Positions 43,503 through 52,189 of a stretch of 64,000 nt of DNA are shown here, in pieces; within the stretch, counting starts at the first letter, position 1; each line of letters begins with the position of its first letter. Source of the DNA: an uncultured Verrucomicrobiota bacterium (GTDB taxonomy: Bacteria; Verrucomicrobiota; Verrucomicrobiia; Limisphaerales; UBA9464). The DNA lies in NCBI GenBank assembly GCA_903907925.1, contig CAIVQB010000115.1, positions 1 to 64,000 on the forward strand, in the 5' to 3' direction. The position numbers and the translations under genes are program-made. The notes under the pieces are model-generated. The model ran no database searches. It saw nothing but the letters and a program-made list of their open reading frames with translations, and was not told the origin of the DNA.

Positions 43503-46289
43503 TCAGTCGATGAACACGAATTCGTTGCTGTTGAACACCAATCGGCAGGTATGGGCGAGCCCGTGATGGGCCGCGTGCTGAGCCAATGCGGTGCGTTCCG
43601 TGGCAGTGGGCGGCCGGCCCCAGGCGGCGCGAACCAGTCGGTCAATCCGGGTGGTTGGATCGGATGTCGCCGCCTCCAGTCGGTGCGCCAGCAGTTCGGC
43701 CTGCCGGACCACGAACGGATGATTCATCAACGACAAGGCCTGCAGCGGTGTGAGGGTGGTGTTGCGGCGGCCGGTCAGGACACTGGGATCGGGGCAATCC
43801 AGCGTTTCCATGAACGGATCGGGAACGCTGCGGACGATGAATCGATAGACGCTGCGACGGAAGGCCTCCGGACTTTCGACGTCGAACCGGGCGTAGTCGT
43901 AGGTCGGGGAATGATCGTCCTTGAACCAGAACTGGCGATCCGCCGGTCCGCCCATGGTTGGATTGAGCGTCCCACTAAGCGTTAGCAGGCTGTCGCGCAG
44001 GGATTCCGCATCCAGCCGGGTGCGGTTCATCCGCCATAGGAATCGGTTGTCGGAATCCCGTTTCTCAGCCTCCGCGTTGGGCTTGGATTGTTGGCGATAG
44101 GTGGCGCTGGTGACCATCAACCGGTGCAGTGCCTTGAGGGATTCGCCGTTTTGCTGAAACCAGGTGGCCAGCCAGTCCAGCAACTCCGGATGGCTCGGCG
44201 CCGAACCCATATGGCCGAAATCATTCGGGGTTTCGACCAGTCCGCGGCCGAAATGCTGCTGCCACATCCGATTGACGATCGAGCGCCGTAGCAAGGCATT
44301 GCGAGAATCGGTGAGCCAACGCGCCAGGGCAGCTCGTCGCGCGCCCTCATCTTCGGGATCAGCAACGGCCAGATCCGCGGTGAGGCCGGGGACGCACGCC
44401 AGTGTGGCGGGCTGCATGACTTCGCCCGGGGATTGGACACTGCCGCGCTTCAGGAAATGCACGGTCCGGGGTTTTCCCGCCGGATGAAAACTGCCCATCG
44501 CCGGAAATTCGGCCGCCGCCGCGTAAACCGTCGACGGTGCGGGCAGCGTGGCCAGTTCGGTTTTGAGGGATTCCAATCGAGCCTTCGTGGCCGCCAAATC
44601 CTGACGTGCTTCGGCCGGAAGCGACTCTTCCGCCAGGCGTCGCCGGTCTTTGCGCAAGGCGGCCATCTCCGTCTCCAGATCCTTGCGTCGACGGATGCGC
44701 TCAGCGGTGGTCGCGTCCCCTTCGATGGGTCCCCGGCTGTCGTATCCATCCACTAGTCGGGCCTTGCCCCAGCGCCCGCCTTCGATCGAATCCAAAGCCT
44801 GAACGGTCGACCACTGGGCCAGATTGTTGCCCGTCTTCAACGCCTGCAATTCGGCGAGCGCGAAGACGAAATCCTGAGTTCGCTCCCAGAGCCGCGTGGC
44901 GGTGATGCGAAGGTAGCGTCCACTGGCGCCGTGCGCTGTCAACACCACGGTCTTGGCCCCCGGATTCGGATAGTCATCGCGGGTGAAGTTGGCCACCGGA
45001 CGTGGATGGGCGAATGTATCGTCGTCGGCCACTTCGACGCGAAAACGGACGGGGAAACCAAATCCGGGCGTGTCGGGAAAATCAGTCGGACGCGCCGGGA
45101 TCAAACGGATCTCGTCCAGCGCGTGCTCGGAGGCGAGGTCGATCTGAACCCACTTGGTGGCGTCACGTTGGGCCGCGATGTCGCTGTGATACCCGTTCGA
45201 CGGGCTTTCGGCAGCGGTGGGAATGGCAGCCAATTCCTTCTTCTGGAATTCCAGTCGGCGATCAATGTCCGCGAAGCCCGGATGAACCATCGCGCCGACC
45301 TGTGTTTCCAATCCGCGAAGCCGTTCCTGCAACCGTCGTTGTTCCGCGGTCAACAGGCGACGCTGCCGGTGTATCTCCGGGTTCACATCGAACGGCCGGT
45401 CGGCCCGGTCCACGCCGGCGAACACAGATTGGAGGGCGTAATATTCGCGCGAGGTGATCGGGTCAAACTTGTGGTCGTGGCAGCGCGCGCAGTGAACCGT
45501 GAGGCTCAGAAAGGTAGACATCGTGGTCATCACCATGTCGTCCCGGTCATTATAGCGGGCGATCAGGCCATCCATCTTCGATTCCGGAAGTTCCGCGTGC
45601 CCCACAAAATCCCAGGGACCCGCCGCGATAAATCCCAGGGCGGTGACGCCTTCCGGATTGTCAGGAAACAGGACATCACCGGCGATCTGCTCCTGCACGA
45701 AGCGCGAATACGGCCGGTCCTGGTTGAAGGCCCGGATCACATAATCGCGATACGGCCAGGCATTGGGACGCGGCTTGTCCTTGTCGTAGCCGTGGGATTC
45801 GCCGTAGTGGACGACATCCAGCCAATGGCGTCCCCAGCGTTCGCCGTAGTGGGGCGAAGCCAGCAGGCGATCGACGAAGGTTTCGTACGCGTGCGGCGAC
45901 GTATCCTTGACGAAGGCTTCGACGTCCTCCGGCGACGGCGGCAGTCCGACCAGATCGAAACTCAACCGCCGGGCGAGAGTGGCCCGATCGGCTTCCGGTG
46001 ACGGATGAAGGCCCTCCCGCACCAGTCGTTGCAGGATGAAGGCGTCGAGTTCGTTCCGAACCCAGGCGGCATCCTGAACCGTGGGCACGGGTTGAACGAC
46101 GACCGGCTGAAACGCCCAATGCTTGAGGCGTTCTGGGAAGTCGAGCCCGGCGGCGAGCCCTTGCCCGAGCCGGATTTCGAAACAGAAGCCGCAGGTGACG
46201 AGGACAGCGATCCAGACCCGCTGCGTGAGTGCAATCCACGATACCGCCCGGGGCGTTGGTACGCCGTTCGGGGCGGGACCAGGAATCAT
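43503..46289 (-). CDS. DUF1549/DUF1553 protein with F5/8-type insert
   Basis: A 928-residue secreted protein. After an N-terminal hydrophobic segment comes DUF1549 (FILQRLVREGLHPSPEADRA; RRLSFDLVGLPPSPEDV) with a c-type haem motif CARCH in VHCARCHDHKFDPI. A coiled-coil-like linker follows, then a discoidin/F5-8-type domain (about residues 385-500; ATKWVQIDLASEHALDEIRL, GRYLRITATRLW), and DUF1553 (NRMWQQHFGRGLVETPNDFG; TRLDAESLRDSLL). It ends in the family's NSNEFVFID. A redox or glycan-processing role is inferred from the haem motif and binding domain. Confidence 0.92.
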   Translation of the reverse strand: MIPGPAPNGVPTPRAVSWIALTQRVWIAVLVTCGFCFEIRLGQGLAAGLDFPERLKHWAFQPVVVQPVPTVQDAAWVRNELDAFILQRLVREGLHPSPEADRATLARRLSFDLVGLPPSPEDVEAFVKDTSPHAYETFVDRLLASPHYGERWGRHWLDVVHYGESHGYDKDKPRPNAWPYRDYVIRAFNQDRPYSRFVQEQIAGDVLFPDNPEGVTALGFIAAGPWDFVGHAELPESKMDGLIARYNDRDDMVMTTMSTFLSLTVHCARCHDHKFDPITSREYYALQSVFAGVDRADRPFDVNPEIHRQRRLLTAEQRRLQERLRGLETQVGAMVHPGFADIDRRLEFQKKELAAIPTAAESPSNGYHSDIAAQRDATKWVQIDLASEHALDEIRLIPARPTDFPDTPGFGFPVRFRVEVADDDTFAHPRPVANFTRDDYPNPGAKTVVLTAHGASGRYLRITATRLWERTQDFVFALAELQALKTGNNLAQWSTVQALDSIEGGRWGKARLVDGYDSRGPIEGDATTAERIRRRKDLETEMAALRKDRRRLAEESLPAEARQDLAATKARLESLKTELATLPAPSTVYAAAAEFPAMGSFHPAGKPRTVHFLKRGSVQSPGEVMQPATLACVPGLTADLAVADPEDEGARRAALARWLTDSRNALLRRSIVNRMWQQHFGRGLVETPNDFGHMGSAPSHPELLDWLATWFQQNGESLKALHRLMVTSATYRQQSKPNAEAEKRDSDNRFLWRMNRTRLDAESLRDSLLTLSGTLNPTMGGPADRQFWFKDDHSPTYDYARFDVESPEAFRRSVYRFIVRSVPDPFMETLDCPDPSVLTGRRNTTLTPLQALSLMNHPFVVRQAELLAHRLEAATSDPTTRIDRLVRAAWGRPPTATERTALAQHAAHHGLAHTCRLVFNSNEFVFID

Positions 46290-46298
46290 CACGGGAGT

Positions 46299-47627
46299 TT
46301 ACAAACCGCGGGTTTCCCAGCCGTGACGATAGGTTTTGCGAACGAACCCGTTCGCCTCCCGGACATTGGTGAAGCGCAATCCCGTGGCGTCCCATTGAAG
46401 CGTCGTTTTGGGAAACCGTGTTGCCACGCTGCCGAGAAGCACCGACTCCGTGAGCGGCCCGGAATAGTCGAATCCGGCGGATGTCGTGCCTTCGCCGCGG
46501 ACAGCGTCGATGAACTGATGCCAGTGATCGGCGCCCTCGACGGCCGGGAACTTGAAGTCGGCGAATTTGGCCTGTGGGAAGAGAATGGGTTTCTCGACAT
46601 GCGGGATGACGAGGACGCCGTCGGTGCCGATCAGAATGGAGCCCTGATCCGGCAGCGGTTTTCCCTCCATCAACGCCTTGATCTCGGCCGGGGGCAGTTG
46701 ATTGCCATCGTACCAGGTGATCGGGATCAGGCCCGGCACCGTGTAGCGGGTGGCTGGGAATTGATAGTGGATGATGGCGTTGGTGGCCCAGGAATGCGCG
46801 TTGGGGGCCGTACCTTCGCTGCGGACCGAAACCGGCCCGGTCAATGCGAGCGCACCGAACACCGGGTCGAAAATGTGGCAGCCCATGTCGCCAAAAGTGC
46901 CGGTGCCGAAGTCGAGGCGTTTGCGCCAGTTCCCAGGATGATACCAGCCATCGCCGATGAAGGGGCGGGGCTGGCAAACGCCGAGCCAGAGATCCCAATT
47001 GAAATTGGCGGGTACGGCGTCGGTCCGGGTGGGCATTGTCCCGTTGTCACCCCAGGTCTTGTTGCTCCAAGTATGAACCTCGCGGATCTTGCCGATCGTT
47101 CCCTGATGAACCAATTGGACAGCAAGCCGGTATTCTTTGGCCGAATGAATCTGAATTCCCATCTGGGTCACCCGTTTCGATTGGTGGGCGAATTCCGTCA
47201 GGCGGCGGGTTTCATACAGATCGTGGGTAAGCGGTTTCTGGCCGTACACGTGGACGCCGCGCCGCAAGGCAGCCATTCCAATCGGAGCGTGCATGTGGTC
47301 CGGCGTCGACACGTTGGCTGAATCGATCTTCTCCTTTTCCAGCAGGACGCGGTAGTCGGTGTACACGCGCGCCTCGGGAAACTTCCTTCGGAAATCCAGC
47401 GCGCGATTCGCATCCACCTCGGCGGCGGCGACGATCCGCACCGACTTGTGGGTCGCGATCGATGTCAGGTCCGCCCAGGCCATGCCGTTAGCGCCAAAGC
47501 TCGCATGCAGCACCTGACCGGACGGCGGGTTCGCGATCAGATCCCGGGTGATGAAGGGCATCGCAAATGCCGTGGCAACGGCCGACTTGATGAACTGGCG
47601 CCGGGGAAGAACGTGGAGCGGGGGCAT
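46299..47627 (-). CDS. Gfo/Idh/MocA family oxidoreductase, exported
   Basis: A 442-residue NAD(P)-dependent sugar-dehydrogenase-like protein with a twin-arginine signal (PRRQFIKSAVATAFAMPF). The Rossmann part has ASFGANGMAWADL in place of the usual GxGxxG, then VRIVAAAEVDANRA, NVSTPDHMHAPIGMAALRRG and VYGQKPLTHDLYETRRL (the catalytic-lysine EKP box reads QKP). The C-terminal domain has VHTWSNKTWGDNG and FDPVFGALAL. Members oxidise or reduce sugars and inositols. It lies inside the DUF1549/DUF1501 array, so its substrate probably comes from the same glycan. Confidence 0.9.
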   Translation of the reverse strand: MPPLHVLPRRQFIKSAVATAFAMPFITRDLIANPPSGQVLHASFGANGMAWADLTSIATHKSVRIVAAAEVDANRALDFRRKFPEARVYTDYRVLLEKEKIDSANVSTPDHMHAPIGMAALRRGVHVYGQKPLTHDLYETRRLTEFAHQSKRVTQMGIQIHSAKEYRLAVQLVHQGTIGKIREVHTWSNKTWGDNGTMPTRTDAVPANFNWDLWLGVCQPRPFIGDGWYHPGNWRKRLDFGTGTFGDMGCHIFDPVFGALALTGPVSVRSEGTAPNAHSWATNAIIHYQFPATRYTVPGLIPITWYDGNQLPPAEIKALMEGKPLPDQGSILIGTDGVLVIPHVEKPILFPQAKFADFKFPAVEGADHWHQFIDAVRGEGTTSAGFDYSGPLTESVLLGSVATRFPKTTLQWDATGLRFTNVREANGFVRKTYRHGWETRGL

Positions 47628-47681
47628 GGTGGAGGGAGGATTTCAGTTTTGTCAGAGGACGCAAGGCGAAGGCAAACGCTC

Positions 47682-50234
47682 CTAGAATACGAAGGCGAAC
47701 TCGTTCGCATTCAGAAGCGCGCGGCAGAAGACGGTCAATCCGTGCCGTTGGATCAGGTTCCGCGCAGCGATGGCTTCGTCGGCGTCGGGCTCGCGGTTGA
47801 ACGCCAGTTGGAAGGCGCGGAGCACCTGCGGGCCGGAATCGGATCCCGCCTCGCGTTCAAGCCGGGCCGCAAACAGGGCCGCCGTTTGCACCGTGAATCC
47901 GCTGTTGAGCAAGTTCAACGATTGGAGGGGCGTGGTGCTGCGGTTGCGACGCGGGGCGATCTGGCCACCGTCGGGGCAGTCGAACACGCCAAAGACGCCA
48001 TCCGGCCGCTGGCGAATCGCGGTCATATAGACCATCCGGCGAAAATCGGCCGGTTGGAATGTCTCCTTAGGCACGTAGACCCGCACGTAGTTCTCGTTTG
48101 GAACGAACGCCGACCATCCCGGGCCGCCCCGGGTTAGATCCAGCGTGCCGCACGCGGCGAGGATGGAGTCGCGCAGGGGTTCGGCATCGAGTCGATGGGC
48201 CGGATAACGCCACAGCAACCGGTCGCCGGCATCCGCGGCCATTCCGGCGGCCGTTAGTTTCGTGTCGGTTTCGGAAGTTTGCCGGTAGGCGGCACTGCAA
48301 ACGATCAACCGGTGAAGATGTTTCAGGCTCCAACCGTTCTCGACCAGCTCGGCCGCCATCCAGTCGAGGAGTTCGGGGTGGGACGGACGTGCGCCGTTGA
48401 TGCCGAAATCGCTCGGCGTGTTGACCAGTCCTTCCGCGAAATGATGCTGCCAGAGCCGGTTCACGATGACCCGCGCCGTGAGGGGGTGATTGGCGCTGGC
48501 AATCCAATCGGCCAGCGCGCGCCGGCGATCACGCTCGGGTGCCGCCAGGTCGAGCGAGATTCGGGAACCCGGGTTGCCGATCCGCGAAAGCGTTCCGGCG
48601 GCGATCGGTTCGCGCGGCTGCATCGGATCGCCGCGACTGAAGCGCCGCGTCGGGTCCGGTTGCCGGAAGGAGCCGGCATAAATGCTCGTGGACCGGGTCA
48701 GGTCGCGAATTCTGGATTCCGTCTGCTTTCGTTCCTCCAGGAGGGTCGCTGCCGCGGGATCCAAAGACGCTTCCGCGCCGGACCGATACGGCCGGCCGGC
48801 AACGAAGGGTTCGCGATCGGCGGCCGATGCGACAATTGTTTGACGGCCGGCATCATCTTCGACACGCAGTTCGTAACGTACCGGCAGTCGATCGGCGAAG
48901 GCCGCCTCCTGATCCCGGGCCCAGACGACGTGATCGATCGATTGGGCGGTCGCGAATTCGAGTTCTACCCAGGCCTGCCCGCGTTGATTGGAAATCCAAC
49001 TGCGCGAATTGCCGTAGCGTCCGTCGTTGAGGTGTTCCAGTCGGTGCAGGTCCGAGTTGGCAAACGTTCCCGATGCCGTGGCGCGGGTTCCCAGACGGGC
49101 GAGGGCGATATTAGTGGCGGGCGAACCCGTCGAAAACACTTCCAACTCGTCCACGCAGGGTTCCGCGTTGCCGTCGGTTTCCAGGATCGTGAACCGGAGA
49201 CGCCGAGCGATGATCGGAGCAAATCGCTCGACATTGCGCCGGGGATGTACGGCTGGACGCTTCTTGGAGAGCGTATCGCCGGGGGACGCCGCCAGCGGCT
49301 CGAACCGGAGCAACGCCTGGTCCAGTTCCGCGAGCCGGCGGCGGGCTGCGGCGAGGTCCTGTTCCCGGCTGGCGGAGTCTTCAATCGCCCGTTCGCGTTC
49401 ACCGTGTTGCACGCCTTCCAGCACGGCTTTCAGCGCGTAGTAATCGGTCTGAGGAATGGGATCGAACTTGTGATCATGGCAGCGGGCGCATCCGATGGTC
49501 AGACCGAGCAGGGCGGAACCGACGGTGCTGACCATGTCGTGCAGTTCGTCGGCGCGCTGGTTCCGGGTCAGGACTTCATCCGGGCTCTTCACCTGATCCC
49601 ACGGGCCCGCGACCAGGAATCCCGTTGCCTCGTCGGAGCCGAGGGTGTCCCCGGCCAGTTGTTCGCGGACAAACCGGTCGTAGGGTCGATCCTCGTTGAA
49701 GGCGCGAATCACGTAGTCGCGGTACGGCCAGGCATTGGGCCGCGGATTGTTCATCTCGAACCCGTGGGTTTCGGCGAAGCGCACCACGTCGAGCCAATGA
49801 CGGGCCCAGCGTTCCCCGTGCAGGGGCGAGGCCAGCAGGCGATCGACCAGGCGCTCATACGCGTCGGGGCGGGGATCGGTTTCAAAGGCCCGGGTTTCCT
49901 CGGGTGACGGGGGCAGTCCGATCAGGTCGAACGACAAACGTCGGATTAGCAGGCGTCGCGAGGCCTCGGGCGCCGGTGCGAGATGTTGGGCGTCCAGTTT
50001 CGCGAGAATGAACCGGTCAATCGGATTGCGAACCGTCTGTCCGGTCGGCGGGAGGGGCGGACGACGAATCGGCTGAAACGACCAGTGAGTTGCGGCGACA
50101 TCGGGCGCAGCGGCCGTTGTTGGGCGCGAACCCGTCGGAGGAGAAGGCTGCGAAGCCTTTCCCGATGTTGTACCCACCGCGGTCAGCAGGATCACTGCCA
50201 CCGTTTGGCCGAACTGTTTCAACCCGGTTTTCAT
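47682..50234 (-). CDS. DUF1549/DUF1553 protein with galactose-binding-like insert
   Basis: An 850-residue secreted protein (signal segment LKQFGQTVAVILLTAVGTTSG). DUF1549 has RRLSFDLIGLPPSPEETRAF, WARHWLDVVRFAETHG and the haem motif GCARCHDHKFDPI. The insert (about residues 340-470; ARRLRFTILETDGNAEPCVD, GQAWVELEFATAQSIDHVVW) looks like a discoidin-type beta-sandwich distinct from the one at 43503. DUF1553 has NRLWQHHFAEGLVNTPSDFG and ends NANEFAFVF. Its start codon overlaps the stop of the upstream DUF1501 gene (ATGA). Confidence 0.92.
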   Translation of the reverse strand: MKTGLKQFGQTVAVILLTAVGTTSGKASQPSPPTGSRPTTAAAPDVAATHWSFQPIRRPPLPPTGQTVRNPIDRFILAKLDAQHLAPAPEASRRLLIRRLSFDLIGLPPSPEETRAFETDPRPDAYERLVDRLLASPLHGERWARHWLDVVRFAETHGFEMNNPRPNAWPYRDYVIRAFNEDRPYDRFVREQLAGDTLGSDEATGFLVAGPWDQVKSPDEVLTRNQRADELHDMVSTVGSALLGLTIGCARCHDHKFDPIPQTDYYALKAVLEGVQHGERERAIEDSASREQDLAAARRRLAELDQALLRFEPLAASPGDTLSKKRPAVHPRRNVERFAPIIARRLRFTILETDGNAEPCVDELEVFSTGSPATNIALARLGTRATASGTFANSDLHRLEHLNDGRYGNSRSWISNQRGQAWVELEFATAQSIDHVVWARDQEAAFADRLPVRYELRVEDDAGRQTIVASAADREPFVAGRPYRSGAEASLDPAAATLLEERKQTESRIRDLTRSTSIYAGSFRQPDPTRRFSRGDPMQPREPIAAGTLSRIGNPGSRISLDLAAPERDRRRALADWIASANHPLTARVIVNRLWQHHFAEGLVNTPSDFGINGARPSHPELLDWMAAELVENGWSLKHLHRLIVCSAAYRQTSETDTKLTAAGMAADAGDRLLWRYPAHRLDAEPLRDSILAACGTLDLTRGGPGWSAFVPNENYVRVYVPKETFQPADFRRMVYMTAIRQRPDGVFGVFDCPDGGQIAPRRNRSTTPLQSLNLLNSGFTVQTAALFAARLEREAGSDSGPQVLRAFQLAFNREPDADEAIAARNLIQRHGLTVFCRALLNANEFAFVF

Positions 50235-51685
50235 GCCAGAATCTCACGCACCACCTGGCCGTGGACGTCGGTGAGGCGGCGATTGGCCCCGTCATGGCGG
50301 ACCGTCAGTTGTTCATGATCGATGCCGAGAAGGTGAAGCACGGTGGCGTGGAAATCGTAGTTGCTCACGGAATGACTCGCCGCCTTCCAGGACCATTCAT
50401 CACTTTCTCCATGGGCCACGCCCGGACGGACCCCGGCGCCGGCCATCCAACCGACGAAAGTCCCGCCGTTGTGATCCCGACCCTCGCCGCTTTGCGAGAA
50501 AGGCATTCGTCCGAATTCGGTGTTCCACAAGACCAGGGTGTCCTCCAGCAGGCCGCGTCCAGCGAGATCGCGCAGCAACCCGGCGATGGGCAGGTCGGTG
50601 GCGGCGCAGATCGGAGGCAATTCCTTGGGAATGCTGGTGTGATTGTCCCAATTGCCGGTCGGGCCGCCGGCACCGCTCCAGACCTGGACGAACCGAACGC
50701 CGCGTTCAATGAGACGCCGGGCGAGCAGGCAGCGTCGGCCGAACTCAGCGGTGACCGGTTGGTCGAGTCCGTACAAGGCTCGCGTCGCCGGCGATTCGCC
50801 GTCCAATGCGAAGACTTCCGGGGCGCTCAACTGCATCCGCGCCGCCAGTTCATAGGCAGCGATCCGCGATTCCAGCCGGGAATCCGGGCCGGCTTCTGCG
50901 AGGTGATCCGAATTCATCTGGCGCAACACGGCAAGGCCGTCCTGATCGGAGGCCGGTGTGACCATCCCGGCGCCGCTGGACGCTGCGTTCAGATGGGCCA
51001 TCGGATTTGGGGCCGAGGTGTTGAGGATCGTGCCCTGATGGGAAACCGGCAGGAACCCGGAGCTGAAGTTTCCTTTCTGGTTGTAGGGCAGGCCGCGGCC
51101 GTCGGGGAGAACAATGAAGGACGGCAGGTTGTCGGAAATCCGGCCCAACGCATAACTGACCCAGGCCCCCATGCACGGAAAGCCGGGCAGGAGGAATCCG
51201 GTGTTCATCAGGTAGCTGCCCGGCCCGTGGACATTGGTTTTGGATACCATCGCCATGCAGAACGCGAGCTGATCGACGCAGCCAGCCAGATGAGGAAGAA
51301 GGCTGCTGACCCAACGGCCGGATTCACCGTGCCGCCGGAATTCGAAGGCCGGTTTCAAAACCATCCCGGGCTCGCTGGTGGCGGCCTCGACCCGCTCCCC
51401 GGTGCCGGGCGTGAACCGTTGTCCGTGCCGTTGCATCAGCATCGGCTTGTAGTCGAACAAGTCCATCTGACTGGCCCCGCCGTTCATGAACAATTGGATC
51501 ACTCGCTTGGCACGGGGCCTATGGTGAGGGCCACCGATGAGCGCGGCGCCGTTGGACGGTGCGCCGGCGGCGAGGCCTTCGTCGACGAGGAGTTGGCTTA
51601 ACGCGGCGCCGCCCAATCCACCGCCGAACCGCCAGAGGAATTCCCGGCGGGACTGCGGCCAGTGCGTTGGAAATCCAGGTTGCAT
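50231..51685 (-). CDS. DUF1501 domain exported protein, copy 2
   Basis: A 484-residue DUF1501 protein, with a signal of the form WPQSRREFLWRFGGGLGGAAL. It has IQLFMNGGASQMDLFDYKPM, CMGAWVSYALGRISDN, WNTEFGRMPFSQSGEGRDH and HATVLHLLGIDHEQLTVRHDG. It is closest in sequence to copy 1. In this pair the DUF1501 gene comes before its DUF1549/DUF1553 partner, reversing the order seen at 54.9-59 kb and at 42-46.3 kb. Confidence 0.92.
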   Translation of the reverse strand: MQPGFPTHWPQSRREFLWRFGGGLGGAALSQLLVDEGLAAGAPSNGAALIGGPHHRPRAKRVIQLFMNGGASQMDLFDYKPMLMQRHGQRFTPGTGERVEAATSEPGMVLKPAFEFRRHGESGRWVSSLLPHLAGCVDQLAFCMAMVSKTNVHGPGSYLMNTGFLLPGFPCMGAWVSYALGRISDNLPSFIVLPDGRGLPYNQKGNFSSGFLPVSHQGTILNTSAPNPMAHLNAASSGAGMVTPASDQDGLAVLRQMNSDHLAEAGPDSRLESRIAAYELAARMQLSAPEVFALDGESPATRALYGLDQPVTAEFGRRCLLARRLIERGVRFVQVWSGAGGPTGNWDNHTSIPKELPPICAATDLPIAGLLRDLAGRGLLEDTLVLWNTEFGRMPFSQSGEGRDHNGGTFVGWMAGAGVRPGVAHGESDEWSWKAASHSVSNYDFHATVLHLLGIDHEQLTVRHDGANRRLTDVHGQVVREILA

Positions 51686-51691
51686 GGAGGG

Positions 51692-52189
51692 CTACTTCGG
51701 AGTTTCGGCAGCCGAGGTGTGATCGGCCACAATTCGCCAGCCGTCCGGCATCTTGCGGAACAGCAGGGTGAACAGACCGCCCGGCGTGTCCTTGTCGCGG
51801 ACCAACCCCCAGCGTCCAAAGACAACGGCCGCGTCCGGCGCAAGGACGGTGACTTCCAGCTCCGAAAAAGTGAGATGCCCCATGGCCGCCCGGTTCGTAT
51901 AGTGCTTCTGATATCCCTCCATCACCGTCGCCCAACCGCGAACCACCGAGCCTCCCGAGGCAAACCGCGTGGTGTCGGTCCGCGCGTAGCCCTGCATGAA
52001 CGCCGGGATGTCGCCGGCGTTCCAATCGCGGGCCTGCGTCGCCAGCACCGATCGCACTTCCCGTTCGACTTGCGATGCCGCGTCCGTTGGCATGGTGGTT
52101 GTTCCGACCGAACGGGGCGCGGCGCAACCGGCGAGGAGAACTCCGGCGACGAGGGCGCGGCAGGGGCTAATGAACGAAGATGAATTCAT
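51692..52189 (-). CDS. SnoaL/NTF2-like lipoprotein
   Basis: A 165-residue lipoprotein. Its signal ends in a lipobox (LLAGC, Cys about residue 21), then an NTF2-like fold (about 40-160) with VLATQARDWNAGDIPAFMQGY, GWATVMEGYQKHY and LLFRKMPDGWRIVADHTS. It resembles the SgcJ/EcaC family. The start overlaps the end of the upstream DUF1549/DUF1553 gene by 23 nt, and the DUF1501 gene follows after 6 nt. Function is unknown; a small ligand-binding or scaffolding role is possible. Confidence 0.86.
   Translation of the reverse strand: MNSSSFISPCRALVAGVLLAGCAAPRSVGTTTMPTDAASQVEREVRSVLATQARDWNAGDIPAFMQGYARTDTTRFASGGSVVRGWATVMEGYQKHYTNRAAMGHLTFSELEVTVLAPDAAVVFGRWGLVRDKDTPGGLFTLLFRKMPDGWRIVADHTSAAETPK

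Noticed and set aside
46299-47627. Idea that the Gfo/Idh/MocA gene is a pseudogene because of its altered GxGxxG and EKP motifs
   Set aside because: The frame is intact over normal length, and exported members of this family often vary at these positions, so a functional gene is more likely.
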